From contig NZ_FMVS01000033.1 of assembly GCF_900102515.1 (NCBI RefSeq), positions 1 to 38,737 on the forward strand: a stretch of DNA of 38,737 nucleotides, read 5' to 3'. Origin of the DNA: Butyrivibrio sp. INlla14. GTDB taxonomy: Bacteria > Bacillota > Clostridia > Lachnospirales > Lachnospiraceae. Shown in pieces: positions 6,951 through 16,398 of the stretch. The notes beneath the pieces were generated by a model. The model had not been told where the DNA came from, did no database searches, and saw nothing but the letters and a program-made list of their open reading frames with translations. Every line of letters starts with the position of its first letter. The first letter of the stretch is position 1. Position numbers and translations under genes: made by a program.

Positions 6951-7889
6951 TTAATAAAGTAGCATCTTGGCTGCGCCATATACTCCGGCATCGTTACCCA
7001 GCTTTGCAAGAGCAAACTTCACATCCTTGCAGCCTGAGAATACATACTTCTCATAACTTGGCTTTAAAAGATCAAAGAGCATCTCACCAGCCTTGGATAC
7101 ACCGCCACCAAGAACAATGATTTCTGGATTTACAACTGTTGCTGTAGCTGCAATACCCTTTCCAAGATAATAGCCGTATCTGTCAGCAATATCTTTAGCT
7201 ACCTTATCTCCAGCCTTGGCTGCATCAAAGATATCCTTGCACTGGAAGTTGTCGATATGTCTAAGTGTGCTGTCCTCTTCAGTAGCAGCGAGAATTCTCT
7301 TTGCAAGTCTTACAGCACCTGTAGCGCTGGCATACTGCTCAAAGCATCCATGATTACCACATCCGCAAGCATCTGGCTCATCGTCCTCTAAATTAATATG
7401 ACCAATCTCTCCGCCTGATCCCTTGCTGCCTGCAAGAATCTTGCCTTCGTTGATGATTCCGCCACCTACACCTGTTCCAAGTGTTACAAGAAGCATATTC
7501 TGGTAGCCCTGTCCGCCGCCCTTCCATGCTTCTCCAAGAGCTGCAACGTTAGCATCATTACCAGCCTTAACTGGGAGCTTTAACTTAGAGTGAAGTTCAT
7601 TCACTACATTGATCTTCTCCCATCCAAGGTTGACTGCCTGATAGCAAAGTCCGTCTACATTGACTGCACCTGGAACTCCGATACCTGCTCCGATAACCTC
7701 TGTATCCTCAATTCCTCTCTCCTTCATCTTGGCTCTGATTGCTTCTGCCACGTCAGAGAGAATATACTGTCCATTATTTTCTGTTCTTGTAGGAATTTCC
7801 CAGAATTCCACCTTTTCTCCGCCTTCTGTAAGAAGTCCGATTTTTACTGTTGTTCCCCCAAGGTCAATACCGAATACGTATCTAGCCAT
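6951..7889 (-). CDS. glk: ROK-family glucokinase
   Basis: This 312-residue cytoplasmic sugar kinase has an N-terminal phosphate-binding motif GIDLGGTTVKIGL, followed by GVPGAV, KAGNDANVAALGE with the catalytic Asp, VTLGTGVGGGII, and GEIGHINL. The ROK zinc motif reads CGCGNHGCFEQYASA. These are the hallmarks of bacterial ROK glucokinases that make glucose-6-phosphate from free glucose. Its place between hprK and murB suits an organism importing sugars without a phosphotransferase step. The HPr-like protein of this cluster cannot carry EI-derived phosphate, which supports that reading. The start ATG has a GAGGAG site 13 nt upstream. Substrate specificity for glucose is inferred from family and context. 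Confidence 0.92.
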   Translation of the reverse strand: MARYVFGIDLGGTTVKIGLLTEGGEKVEFWEIPTRTENNGQYILSDVAEAIRAKMKERGIEDTEVIGAGIGVPGAVNVDGLCYQAVNLGWEKINVVNELHSKLKLPVKAGNDANVAALGEAWKGGGQGYQNMLLVTLGTGVGGGIINEGKILAGSKGSGGEIGHINLEDDEPDACGCGNHGCFEQYASATGAVRLAKRILAATEEDSTLRHIDNFQCKDIFDAAKAGDKVAKDIADRYGYYLGKGIAATATVVNPEIIVLGGGVSKAGEMLFDLLKPSYEKYVFSGCKDVKFALAKLGNDAGVYGAAKMLLY

Positions 7890-7998
7890 TGTGTATTTAC
7901 TTCTCCTCTATTATTACTATATATTTTTATATTATTATCTACTACGTGATATACGGATTTCTCCGTACTTCGTACTCTCGAAATCCTACATACATGCG

Positions 7999-8030
7999 GA
8001 AATCGATATGCTCACAAACATTCGCATATC
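7999..8030. repeat. Interspersed hairpin repeat, copy 1
   Basis: GAAATCGATATGCTCA, a 4-nt loop segment, and CATTCGCATATC form an inverted repeat GATATGC/GCATATC. The same unit recurs at 9027-9057 with identical arms and a different 3-nt centre. This copy overlaps the hprK stop codon (8029-8031). Confidence 0.7.
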
Positions 8031-8979
8031 ACTCATCATCGTCATCATCCTCGCCGCGTCTTCTTGCGAGAGAATTCTGAACTCTATTGTAAAGCTCCTG
8101 GGCTGCATTATAACCCATCGCTTTCTGTCTGTGGTTAACCGCTGCTGATTCACAGATTACTGCTAGGTTTCTACCTGGGCGAATTGGAATACGGTGGCAA
8201 ACTATCTTGTTGCCAAGGTACTCAGTGTATTCTTCTTCCAGACCAAGTCTGTCATATTCTTTGTCCTTATCCCAGTCCTCAAGTTTGATAACAAGGTCGA
8301 TTGTCTGTGTCTCTCTAACACTTGATACACCGTAAAGTGTCTTAACATCGATAATTCCGACACCTCTCATCTCGATAAAGTGCTTGGTAATATCAGGTGC
8401 AGTACCGATAAGTGTCTCTTCACTTACTCTTCTAAGCTCAACTACGTCATCTGATACAAGACGATGTCCTCTCTTGATAAGCTCGATAGCTGTCTCGGAC
8501 TTACCAATTCCACTCTCACCGGTAATGAGAACGCCAACACCGTAGATATCTACTAAAACGCCATGGATAGAAATGCATGGTGCAAGCTTGACGTTGAGCC
8601 ATCTGATGATTTCTGCCATAAATGCAGATGTTGACTTTTTAGTGATCAGAACTGGAACTTTCTCCTCTATTGCTATCTTTATAAAAAGAGGATCCGGAGT
8701 GAGTTCTCTGCAGAATACTACGCCTGGAATATCAAAAGCCAGAAATTCTCTGTATTTCTGTTCTTTCTCGTCCTCTGGAAATGATTCCATGTAAGTATAT
8801 TCTACGAATCCAATAACCTGCAGTCTTGTTGCCTCGAAATGTTCAAAGTACCCTGCAAGCTGAAGGGCTGGTCTGTTAATATCCGGCTGACTGATCCTGA
8901 TCTTCTTGATGTCAAGCTCTGGAGTCAGATTCTCAAGCTTCATTTTCTCAATGATAGTTTTAAGACTTACACTTGCCAT
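8029..8979 (-). CDS. hprK: HPr kinase/phosphorylase HprK
   Basis: HprK phosphorylates, and with phosphate dephosphorylates, the regulatory serine of HPr/Crh in response to glycolytic intermediates; it is a cytoplasmic hexamer. The 316-residue protein has the N-terminal domain of the family and a C-terminal kinase domain. The P-loop GESGIGKSETAIEL is at about residues 152-165, preceded by HGVLVDIYGVGVLITG. The signature after it contains LVSDDVVELRR and MRGVGIIDV. The C-terminus carries an extra acidic tail ending RRRGEDDDDDE, which I do not associate with a function. A strong AGGAGG site precedes ATG. Its substrate candidate is the HPr-like protein at 3849-4109. The gene is flanked by the two copies of a 31/32-bp hairpin repeat. 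Confidence 0.96.
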   Translation of the reverse strand: MASVSLKTIIEKMKLENLTPELDIKKIRISQPDINRPALQLAGYFEHFEATRLQVIGFVEYTYMESFPEDEKEQKYREFLAFDIPGVVFCRELTPDPLFIKIAIEEKVPVLITKKSTSAFMAEIIRWLNVKLAPCISIHGVLVDIYGVGVLITGESGIGKSETAIELIKRGHRLVSDDVVELRRVSEETLIGTAPDITKHFIEMRGVGIIDVKTLYGVSSVRETQTIDLVIKLEDWDKDKEYDRLGLEEEYTEYLGNKIVCHRIPIRPGRNLAVICESAAVNHRQKAMGYNAAQELYNRVQNSLARRRGEDDDDDE

Positions 8980-9026
8980 GATTTCCTCCTGGGTGAATTT
9001 GTTGTTATTGATTATTTATCACTTCA

Positions 9027-9057
9027 GAAATCGATATGCTCATTTCATTCGCATATC
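9027..9057. repeat. Interspersed hairpin repeat, copy 2
   Basis: The arms are identical to the copy at 7999-8030 (GAAATCGATATGCTCA and CATTCGCATATC) with a TTT centre. On the plus strand it runs into CTTTTTCC, so it could end plus-strand transcripts. On the minus strand it lies in the hprK leader, 48 bp before the start codon. Confidence 0.7.
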
Positions 9058-9080
9058 TTTTTCCTCGTGTTTGTTCGGTC

Positions 9081-9130
9081 TTCAAGGTCATATGTTGCTT
9101 TATGCAAGCATAGCAACCTATGACTTTGAA
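9081..9130. repeat. Long imperfect palindrome downstream of VWA lipoprotein gene
   Basis: Arms of 19 nt (9081-9099, starting TTCAAGGTCATA; 9112-9130, ending CTATGACTTTGAA) are complementary at 17 of 19 positions around a 12-nt centre. It lies 11 bp after the lipoprotein stop codon. No T-run follows on the minus strand, so it is not a classic terminator. It may protect the 3' end of the mRNA or be a remnant of a small mobile repeat. Confidence 0.6.
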
Positions 9131-9141
9131 TCCCTATATCA

Positions 9142-10827
9142 TCACATGTTTACATTAAATAGGTTTCTGAGTTCGTTGACGATGTCTTCTGTGTCTGCAT
9201 CGATGCAAACTGCCTCGTTGATCTCTGAAAGAGTCTGCAGATCTTTTTTGTCAGAACTATTCATCTCATATCCAATAGTATATACCGAAATTCCAAGACC
9301 ACCAACTATTGGTGTTATTCTCTTAAGTTCATAACCTGCATTCTGTGCTCCGTCTGAAAGAACAAAGAGCATAAGGTTAGCATCAGGAATTTCCTTGCTC
9401 TTATCAAGAAGCATCTGCATTCCTACAAGTACTGCATCGTAAGTAGCTGTCTGTCCGCCTACCTCAAGGTCTTTGACAGCACCGCTGAAATAAGCACGCT
9501 GCTTGTTGTCAAACTGAGCAATAGGAAGATTTATAAATACTTTGTCGCTGTAGCTTACAAGTCCAATATAGCTGCTGGAATCTATGTATTGCATTGTATT
9601 AAGAAGAGAGTTCTTAAGGGACTTGATTCTTGTACCGTTCATAGATCCTGATACGTCTGTTACAAATACTGCGATAGTAGGACGTGTACCGTTCTTGTTG
9701 GTCTTCCATACCTTCTGAGCTGAAAGATAGTCAGCACCTGTCATACCATAGTTTTCTGAAACGTAGTCCTCATGAAGGTTAAAGCCTCTTTCCTTGGCCA
9801 TATCCTGACATTCAGCTGACTGGCAATACTCAACAAACATCTTGGCAACTTCCATCTCGTCATCATCTGTCCAGCCAAAAGCGTAAACAGGGTGATCATG
9901 GCGAACTCCTGCTGGAGTATAAACATAATTCTTAAGTTCTGGAGTGTTGATATAAGTCTGCTCTTCCATTACCATAGCATCAATGATTCCCTTGGCAGCT
10001 GAATCCTTGAGAATAGATGTGGTATAAGCTGCAGTAGGCGCATTGTTCTGGTACTGAATAAGCTGCTGAACTGAGTTATCTGAAAGAGGATTCTCATTGT
10101 CAAATGCATGAAGCATTGAGCAGAGAATATTCATACCTGTAGCTGATGTGTATGGGTTAGTATAAGCAAATACAAGGTCTCCTGCGATAGCTGCCTGAAG
10201 AACGCCATCTACTGTAACATCGCCGTATTTAGCTGAGTATGAATCATATACATCCTTGGACATAAGGATACCTGCTGTGTTTCCAGCAATTCTGTCTGTC
10301 AGCTCAACAGTTTTAACACCGCTTGCCTGAAGCATTTCGCCCCACATCTCATTGGAAGGGATATAAAGATCTGGCTGATATCCACCCTCTGCTATATAAG
10401 TAAGTGTCTCACCAGATGAAATCTTTCTGATAGAAACTGAAACGCTCTTGCCATCCACTGTGTAGCCTGCCTTATTGAACTTCTGGCCAACTGCCACAAG
10501 CCACTCATCAGGATAAGATTTGCCGCTAAACTCTGAAGGAGCAGCAATCTCAATGTTGATGTTACCAGATCCCTGAAGCATCATATCAAATGTGTCGATG
10601 CTTGCAAGTGAATCTGCAACGGACGCATCCGCCATATCTACGTCTATTCTGGCAGGTATTGTTGTTGGATTGATCTTTTTTACAAAAGTATTCAGCTCTG
10701 TTACAGCATCATCATAGCTGAGCGAATTATTCAAAGTGTTGTTACTTGTAACATTACTGGAGCAGCCTGTTACAGCAAGCGCAAGAGCTGCTGCCATAAG
10801 GCCTTTTAAAAATCTGTTCTTTTTCAT
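9142..10827 (-). CDS. Lipoprotein with binding-protein-like domain fused to a VWA domain
   Basis: The 561-residue protein starts at ATG 10827, seven bases after a GGAG site; an upstream in-frame GTG overlaps that site. The signal sequence ends LALAVTGCSS, a lipobox with Cys as the lipidated residue, so the protein should be anchored on the outer face of the membrane. Residues of about 40-370 resemble an extracellular solute-binding (type II periplasmic) domain (EWLVAVGQKFNKAGY, PDLYIPSNEMWGEML, AIAGDLVFAYTNPYTSATGM). From about 385 to the end is a von Willebrand A domain: MIDAS motif DVSGSMNG, then GGQTATYDA and FVLSDGAQNAG. The ligand is unknown. It is the last gene of a three-gene operon with an XpaC-like protein and a coiled-coil protein. 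Confidence 0.85.
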   Translation of the reverse strand: MKKNRFLKGLMAAALALAVTGCSSNVTSNNTLNNSLSYDDAVTELNTFVKKINPTTIPARIDVDMADASVADSLASIDTFDMMLQGSGNINIEIAAPSEFSGKSYPDEWLVAVGQKFNKAGYTVDGKSVSVSIRKISSGETLTYIAEGGYQPDLYIPSNEMWGEMLQASGVKTVELTDRIAGNTAGILMSKDVYDSYSAKYGDVTVDGVLQAAIAGDLVFAYTNPYTSATGMNILCSMLHAFDNENPLSDNSVQQLIQYQNNAPTAAYTTSILKDSAAKGIIDAMVMEEQTYINTPELKNYVYTPAGVRHDHPVYAFGWTDDDEMEVAKMFVEYCQSAECQDMAKERGFNLHEDYVSENYGMTGADYLSAQKVWKTNKNGTRPTIAVFVTDVSGSMNGTRIKSLKNSLLNTMQYIDSSSYIGLVSYSDKVFINLPIAQFDNKQRAYFSGAVKDLEVGGQTATYDAVLVGMQMLLDKSKEIPDANLMLFVLSDGAQNAGYELKRITPIVGGLGISVYTIGYEMNSSDKKDLQTLSEINEAVCIDADTEDIVNELRNLFNVNM

Positions 10828-10894
10828 AGTTTTTCTCCTCACATATCATTATATAATGGCTTACCCCAAGCCATTTAAGCAAAATCATAAACAC

Positions 10895-11596
10895 TTAGTC
10901 ATAAGTGTGTCTAAGCGACTGACCAATAGCATCTGCATAATCCTGGATCATTGTAACTGCGTCAGTATCTTCATTCTGCTCGTTGGTGTATCTTGCAAGC
11001 TCAAGAAGGAACTTCTGTGCATTGTTTAAAAGCTCGTTGTTACTCTGAATGATCTTGTCCGCTTCCCCGTTAAATTCCTCAGAAGTTTCAAGTGCCACAT
11101 AAAGATTAACAACCCCGCGGCAGTTATGGTAAAGAGCATTCTTGGCCTGAGAGATGATTTCTTTCATACTCTCAAACTCTGTCATATCGTTGTAATTAAA
11201 GAGCTTGTCATTTCTCTCAACAAACTCATCCATGTCTTCCATCTCCTTTAACAGGATCTGTCCAACTGGTGCAAAGTCTGCCTCTTCCTCCATAAGCTGA
11301 GTTACAAGACCTTTAACATCCTCTTTCTTTTTACGGATAACCTCTTCCTCAGCCGCTTTCTTTTTAGCGAGGGCTTCTTTCTCTTTTTTATCTTTTACAA
11401 GCTTGATGATCAGTGGAATAAAGGTTAAAAGAAATCCCGCTCCCACAGCTGCAAAGCCTATGATTGCAAGGATTCTGAATATTCCGATTCCAAGTGTGAT
11501 AATAAGGTCTCCCGCGTTAAGCCCAAGACCTACAGCTGCTGCAATTCCTACAATTAACAGCAATACTCCTACTATAGGATTAAATTTCTTCTTCAT
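10895..11596 (-). CDS. XpaC-like membrane protein with cytoplasmic helical domain
   Basis: The 233-residue protein has two N-terminal membrane helices (about residues 7-28 and 36-64) separated by a short glycine-containing link. A Lys/Glu-rich coiled coil to about residue 100 and an all-helical C-terminal domain (VTQLMEEEADFAPVGQILLK, KNALYHNCRGVVNLYVALE) follow. This layout resembles the 5-bromo-4-chloroindolyl phosphate hydrolysis (XpaC) family, which often accompanies TelA-type anion-resistance proteins. No telA gene is present here. Its ATG overlaps the stop of the upstream coiled-coil gene as ATGA, so the two are translationally coupled. The family assignment rests on topology and context and is moderate; the biochemical role is unknown. 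Confidence 0.6.
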   Translation of the reverse strand: MKKKFNPIVGVLLLIVGIAAAVGLGLNAGDLIITLGIGIFRILAIIGFAAVGAGFLLTFIPLIIKLVKDKKEKEALAKKKAAEEEVIRKKKEDVKGLVTQLMEEEADFAPVGQILLKEMEDMDEFVERNDKLFNYNDMTEFESMKEIISQAKNALYHNCRGVVNLYVALETSEEFNGEADKIIQSNNELLNNAQKFLLELARYTNEQNEDTDAVTMIQDYADAIGQSLRHTYD

Positions 11597-12069
11597 AATG
11601 TATATCCATCTCCCTTTTCTATCATTGCAAGAAGATTAACTACGTCAAATGTCTTTTTCTGTTTCTGCGCAAGTTTTAACTTATCAAGTGCAACCTGGGC
11701 TCCATCCAGCTGAGCATCAATTGATCTGCAGTAGGTCTCAACTGTGGCCGCCGCATGCTGAAGCTGTACATGACTAAGCTGAAGAGATTCCTTGGAATCA
11801 TCCTCTCCATTCCATGCCTCCTGCATCAGCTCTTCAAGCCTTTTAAGGTCCGCATTTATAAATTCACTTATTTTGTCAAAAGAGCCGCTGTTGACCTTGA
11901 GCTGTAAGATATATGCGTTAAGCCCCTTTATGGCCGACTCTATATTGTTGGCCTTTGGCGCCCTCACAAGAGCATATCTTTTTTGCATCTTGTCAATCCG
12001 CTCTGGATAATCTGCTATCTTGCGCTGTAGCAGAATGATTTCCGGATTCATCATTGCACTAAATATCAA
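11593..12069 (-). CDS. Helical coiled-coil protein of unknown function
   Basis: The soluble protein of about 158 residues is almost wholly helical, with heptad-like stretches (IISKISEF-type and DKLKLAQKQKK segments) and no signal peptide. I do not recognise its family. The start is uncertain: a TTG at 12069 has AGAGG 7 nt upstream and is preferred; ATG codons at 12054 and 12051 are 22 or more nt from that site. It is the first gene of the operon with the XpaC-like and VWA proteins and overlaps the next gene by 4 bp. A promoter-like pair lies just upstream (12098-12126). Position suggests a partner of the XpaC-like protein, in the place where TelA is found in other genomes; there is no sequence evidence that it is TelA. 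Confidence 0.65.
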   Translation of the reverse strand: MIFSAMMNPEIILLQRKIADYPERIDKMQKRYALVRAPKANNIESAIKGLNAYILQLKVNSGSFDKISEFINADLKRLEELMQEAWNGEDDSKESLQLSHVQLQHAAATVETYCRSIDAQLDGAQVALDKLKLAQKQKKTFDVVNLLAMIEKGDGYTL

Positions 12070-12097
12070 AAAATTTCCTCTCAACAATCTGTGAGAT

Positions 12098-12126
12098 ATT
12101 ATATATTATTCATGTTTTGTTTTCTA
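12098..12126 (-). promoter_or_regulatory. Promoter of the coiled-coil/XpaC/VWA operon
   Basis: On the minus strand TAGAAA (12121-12126), a 17-bp spacer and TATAAT (12098-12103) form a good sigma-A-type promoter. Transcription would start about 20 nt before the proposed TTG start codon. Confidence 0.5.
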
Positions 12127-12169
12127 CTTTATAAACATAAATTTCTCAAAGACTGTTGCAAAATTGTAA

Positions 12170-14038
12170 CTACTCCCCATGGAAGAAATCATAAATCTTA
12201 TTTGCCACATTTTCCGGAATCTCAGGAACTTCCATGAGCCTTTCTACGCTGGCATTTTTGATATCTTCTATGGATTTAAAGCTCTTCATAAGAGCCTTTC
12301 GCCTTGCAGGACCGATGCCAGGAATATCATCCAGAGAGCTCTTTACCTGAGCCTTGGATCGTAAGGACCTGTGGTACTCTATGGCAAATCTGTGGGCCTC
12401 ATCCTGAATCCTGGTAATAAGCTTAAAGCCTTCAGACCTGGTATCTATAGGTAGTTCAACATTGTTAAAGTACAGTCCTCTTGTCCTGTGGTTGTCATCC
12501 TTGACCATACCGCAAACAGGGATGTGGATTCCAAGTTCATCCAAAACCTGAAGACAGATATTGACCTGGCCTCTTCCACCATCCATAAGAATAAGATCCG
12601 GGAACTTGGTAAAACTGCCGTACTGAGCATCTATATCTCTTACCTGAAGGTCATGTCTTTCCTCTATTCCGTGAAGGAGTCTTCTTGTGAGCACCTCATG
12701 CATGCAGGCATAATCATCAGGGCCTGCTACCGATTTAATACGGAACTTTCTGTAATCGCTTTTCTTGGGCTTACCTTTTTCGTAAACTACCATGGATCCT
12801 ACATTGGCAAAGCCGCTGATATTGGATATATCATAAGCTTCCATTCGCTCAAGGCCTTTGATTCCCAGAAGATTCTCTATCTCTTTTACCGCTCCAATGG
12901 TTCGGCCTTCCTCGCGTTTGATTCGCTCCTTGTCTTTGGACAATACAAGCTCAGCATTCTGAGTAGCAAGCTCCATGAGCTTTTCTTTTTGGCCTCGCTC
13001 AGGCACTGTAATGTAGACTTTACTTCCCTTTCTCTGAGAAAGCCACTCTCCTATGACTTCCATATCTTCTATCGCCTCTGGAAGCATTAGTTCTCTTGGA
13101 ATAAATGGTGTACCGGCATAGAACTGTTTGACAAAATTTAAAAGTATCTCAGCCTGGGGGTTCTCTGACACATGTGTCATGTAAAAATGCTCTCGGCCAA
13201 TGAGTCTTCCATCTCGCACGAAAAAGACCTGAATAACCGCATCCTTGTCATCTGAAGCTATTGCTATAATGTCCTTATCCTCCATGGAGGAGTCAGTCAT
13301 CTTCTGCTTCTGAGCCACCACTTTAACGCTTGCAAGAAGATCTCTATATTTTGCAGCGGCCTCAAAGTCAAGTTCCTCTGAAGCTGCCTCCATCTTTTCC
13401 TGCAAGTCCTTGATGATCACTGCATAGTTGCCGTTTAAAAAATCAAGGGCCTTGTCTATGCGCTGCCTGTATTCTTCTTTGGAAACATCCCCTGTACAAG
13501 GACCGCAGCACTGTTTCATATGATAATTTAGGCACGGTCTCTCTAGGCCTATATCTCTTGGAAGGGTGCGATTGCAGGTTCGAAGCCCATATATCTTGTT
13601 TATAAGTTCAATAGTATCCTTTACCGCTGCTGCACTGGTAAATGGACCAAAGTATCTGGACTTATCCTTTTTCATAAGTCTTGAGAAAAGAACTCTTGGA
13701 TAATCTTCTGAAACGGTCACTTTAATGTATGGATAGGTTTTATCATCCTTTAGAAGTGTGTTATATCTTGGAGAATTTTCTTTTATTAAATTATTCTCTA
13801 GAACCAGTGCTTCAAGCTCTGAATCCGTTACGATATACTCAAATCTTGCAATCTGTTTCACCATCTGGTCTATCTGCGGACCTCGTCCTATATTTGCACG
13901 AAAATAAGACCTTACACGGTTGTGAAGGTTTATGGCTTTTCCCACATACATGATTGTGTCATTTTCATCTCGCATGATATAGACACCTGGCTTATTGGGA
14001 AGTTTTTTCAGTTCTTCTTTTACATCGAAATTGCTCAT
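12170..14038 (-). CDS. uvrC: Excinuclease ABC subunit C (UvrC)
   Basis: UvrC makes the dual incisions around bulky lesions in nucleotide excision repair together with UvrA and UvrB. The 622-residue protein has the expected order. The GIY-YIG nuclease is at about residues 15-95 ([19 protein letters not shown]). A Cys-rich segment ([19 protein letters not shown]) comes at about 167-190. The UVR domain follows at about 205-240. The RNase H-like nuclease region contains [10 protein letters not shown] and [11 protein letters not shown]. Two helix-hairpin-helix motifs lie at the C-terminus ([30 protein letters not shown]). Its length is normal. It lies downstream of ftsH behind a terminator. A ribosome site GGTGG is unusually close to the ATG. 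Confidence 0.97.
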   Translation of the reverse strand: MSNFDVKEELKKLPNKPGVYIMRDENDTIMYVGKAINLHNRVRSYFRANIGRGPQIDQMVKQIARFEYIVTDSELEALVLENNLIKENSPRYNTLLKDDKTYPYIKVTVSEDYPRVLFSRLMKKDKSRYFGPFTSAAAVKDTIELINKIYGLRTCNRTLPRDIGLERPCLNYHMKQCCGPCTGDVSKEEYRQRIDKALDFLNGNYAVIIKDLQEKMEAASEELDFEAAAKYRDLLASVKVVAQKQKMTDSSMEDKDIIAIASDDKDAVIQVFFVRDGRLIGREHFYMTHVSENPQAEILLNFVKQFYAGTPFIPRELMLPEAIEDMEVIGEWLSQRKGSKVYITVPERGQKEKLMELATQNAELVLSKDKERIKREEGRTIGAVKEIENLLGIKGLERMEAYDISNISGFANVGSMVVYEKGKPKKSDYRKFRIKSVAGPDDYACMHEVLTRRLLHGIEERHDLQVRDIDAQYGSFTKFPDLILMDGGRGQVNICLQVLDELGIHIPVCGMVKDDNHRTRGLYFNNVELPIDTRSEGFKLITRIQDEAHRFAIEYHRSLRSKAQVKSSLDDIPGIGPARRKALMKSFKSIEDIKNASVERLMEVPEIPENVANKIYDFFHGE

Positions 14039-14052
14039 CTTCCACCAGAAAA

Positions 14053-14075
14053 CCCTGCCCTAGAAAAGGGCAGGG
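14053..14075 (-). terminator. Rho-independent terminator of ftsH
   Basis: The stem CCCTGCCC/GGGCAGGG, closed by a further T-A pair, is followed on the minus strand by TTTTCTGG. It sits between the ftsH stop and the uvrC start, so uvrC is read either by leak-through or from its own promoter. Confidence 0.75.
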
Positions 14076-14095
14076 CTCGTAAAAAAATAAGTTTT

Positions 14096-16336
14096 TTAGT
14101 TTTTGTCAAAGTCATCTGGTACATTTGAGAATCTTCCACGATTCTCACTAGAAGTGTTGCTGTCATCAGCTGGGGTATTACCTATTTCCTGACCTGGAGT
14201 CCAGTTTATCTGGCTTTGAGCACCATTATCAGTAACCTGAGCATTAAAAAGGCTCTGGAACTGGCTCTTATCATCACTAGGCTGTTCCTGTGAAGGATTC
14301 TGATCATGAGGTTTTTCTTCTTCCTTCTTGCCTCTTATAGGAACATTTTCTCCAACAATAGCTGACTCTGGACGAGTTGCATATAGTCTCTTGGCCTTAG
14401 CTGATTCTTTTTCCTCTTCTGTAGGCTCTGGAATGTTCTCAGCCTCTCTATAGATCTTCATAAATTCCTTACCAGTAATTGTCTCTTTTTCAATAAGGAA
14501 CTGCGCAATCTTGTCCATAGTATCAAGATGGCCGCTGATGATTTCCTTGGCTCTCTCATAGCACTGAGCAATAAGCTTCTTGACCTCTTCATCAATCTGA
14601 GTTGCTGTCTCATCACTACACTGAAGGACTCTGTTTCCGTCAAGGTATCTGTTCTGGATTGACTCAAGCTGCATAAGACCAAATCTATCACTCATACCGT
14701 ATAAAGTGATCATACTTCTTGCAATTGAAGTTGCCTGCTCTATATCCTGGGCTGCGCCTGTTGTTACAGTATTGAAGATTGTCTCCTCAGCTGCACGACC
14801 GCCCATAAGCTCAGTAAGCTCATCAAGAAGTTCTTCCTTGGTCTTAAGATGATTCTCGTCCTCAGGGACGTTGAGCACGTATCCAAGAGATCCCATTGTT
14901 CTTGGAACAATTGTGATTTTCTGAACTGGCTCTGTATTTGAAAGAACTGCGCTGACAAGTGCATGTCCAACCTCGTGGTAAGATACGAGCTTACGCTCTT
15001 CCTTACTGAGGATTGAATCCTTTTTCTCTTTTCCGGCAATAACCTGTTCGAAGGCTTCCATAAGGTCCTTCTGGCAAACGAACTCTCTGCCTTCCTTAAC
15101 TGCGATGATAGCAGCCTCGTTTATCATGTTGGCAAGGTCTGAACCAACAGTTCCACCTGTAGCCAGGGCGATTTCCTTAAGATTTACAGTTTCATCCATC
15201 TTGACATCCTTGGAATGAACCTTGAGAATCTCTTCACGTCCCTTTAAGTCAGGCTTGTCCACAATGATTCTTCTATCGAAACGGCCTGGACGAAGGAGAG
15301 CCTTATCAAGTATCTCCGGTCTGTTAGTTGCTCCCAGGATAAGAACACCCTTAGAAGAGTCGAATCCATCCATCTCTGAAAGGAGCTGGTTAAGGGTCTG
15401 CTCTCTCTCCTCATTGCCACCGCCATACTTGTTATCACGGCTACGACCAATCGCATCAATCTCATCTATGAAAATGATACATGGTGCATTCTTGCTGGCT
15501 TCGCTAAAGAGATCACGAACTCGGCTGGCACCAACACCAACATAAAGCTCGATGAAATCAGAACCTGCAAGGGAATAAAATGGAACATGAGCTTCACCTG
15601 CAACTGCCTTGGCAAGAAGTGTCTTACCTGTTCCTGGAGGGCCTACAAGAAGGGCTCCCTTAGGAAGCTTGGCACCAATCTTGGCATATTTGGCAGGATT
15701 ATGAAGGAAGTCTACAACCTCTACTAAAGACTCTTTAGCCTCATCCTCACCTGCAACATCCTTGAAGGTAACTCCTGTTTCCTTCTGAACATATACCTTG
15801 GCATTGCTCTTGCCTACACTAAGAGGACCGCCGCCTCTGCCCATTTTCTTAAAGATCATGGAAAGAATGAACCACATGAGCAGAATTGGTGCAATATAAT
15901 AAAGAATAAATGTAAGAACAACACCTGAATTATCAGGAACTTCGCTCTTAATATCAACTCCAGCATCGAGCATTCTCTTGGTCAGTTCGGAATCCTCTTC
16001 TGCCTTACCTGTATAATATGTGATCTGATTGCCACCGCCAAAAGCTCCTACAAAGCTAGGCTGTGAATGTTCCTCATCTTCCTCAGATACAGGAATTATC
16101 ACGATTCTGTCATCCTCTATCACAACGCTCTTAACTTCGCCTTTTTCAACCATTGCGATAAATTCAGAATAAGTCCTCTCCTGAGTTGTATTTTCTGAGA
16201 AAGCTCTTAGAAAGTATGTCATACAGATCATGGTAACAAGAGCTGCTACTAACAGAAGAATTATGTTCTGTTTTCTAGGTGAATTTGATCCATCACCCAG
16301 TGGATTATTATTTCTCTGATTTTGATTATTATCCAT
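14096..16336 (-). CDS. ftsH: ATP-dependent zinc metalloprotease FtsH
   Basis: FtsH is a membrane-anchored hexameric AAA+ protease that degrades misassembled membrane proteins and some regulators. The 746-residue protein has a first membrane helix at about 25-44 and an extracytoplasmic domain. A second helix is at about 138-163. The AAA domain carries Walker A GPPGTGKT near 231, Walker [12 protein letters not shown] and the SRH region [20 protein letters not shown]. The peptidase zinc motif reads HEVGH (usual HEAGH), so HExxH is intact. The C-terminal 100 or so residues are a polar, Gln/Asn/Ser/Asp-rich tail, longer than in Bacillus. It is divergent from pyrG. A promoter TTGACT-17-TAACAT lies at 16370-16398. 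Confidence 0.97.
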   Translation of the reverse strand: MDNNQNQRNNNPLGDGSNSPRKQNIILLLVAALVTMICMTYFLRAFSENTTQERTYSEFIAMVEKGEVKSVVIEDDRIVIIPVSEEDEEHSQPSFVGAFGGGNQITYYTGKAEEDSELTKRMLDAGVDIKSEVPDNSGVVLTFILYYIAPILLMWFILSMIFKKMGRGGGPLSVGKSNAKVYVQKETGVTFKDVAGEDEAKESLVEVVDFLHNPAKYAKIGAKLPKGALLVGPPGTGKTLLAKAVAGEAHVPFYSLAGSDFIELYVGVGASRVRDLFSEASKNAPCIIFIDEIDAIGRSRDNKYGGGNEEREQTLNQLLSEMDGFDSSKGVLILGATNRPEILDKALLRPGRFDRRIIVDKPDLKGREEILKVHSKDVKMDETVNLKEIALATGGTVGSDLANMINEAAIIAVKEGREFVCQKDLMEAFEQVIAGKEKKDSILSKEERKLVSYHEVGHALVSAVLSNTEPVQKITIVPRTMGSLGYVLNVPEDENHLKTKEELLDELTELMGGRAAEETIFNTVTTGAAQDIEQATSIARSMITLYGMSDRFGLMQLESIQNRYLDGNRVLQCSDETATQIDEEVKKLIAQCYERAKEIISGHLDTMDKIAQFLIEKETITGKEFMKIYREAENIPEPTEEEKESAKAKRLYATRPESAIVGENVPIRGKKEEEKPHDQNPSQEQPSDDKSQFQSLFNAQVTDNGAQSQINWTPGQEIGNTPADDSNTSSENRGRFSNVPDDFDKN

Positions 16337-16369
16337 ACCTTTTTTCCATTTCTTACATTATAATTAATA

Positions 16370-16398
16370 ATGTTATGATAATTGATCCTTTTAGTCAA
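16370..16398 (-). promoter_or_regulatory. Promoter of ftsH
   Basis: On the minus strand TTGACT (16393-16398), a 17-bp spacer and TAACAT (16370-16375) lie about 35 bp before the ftsH start. The -35 box matches consensus at five of six positions. Confidence 0.55.

Noticed and set aside
12488..13090. Plus-strand open frame of 200 codons inside uvrC
   Set aside because: It is antisense to a fully conserved gene, shows no family motif and has no ribosome site. It reflects codon bias of the opposite strand.
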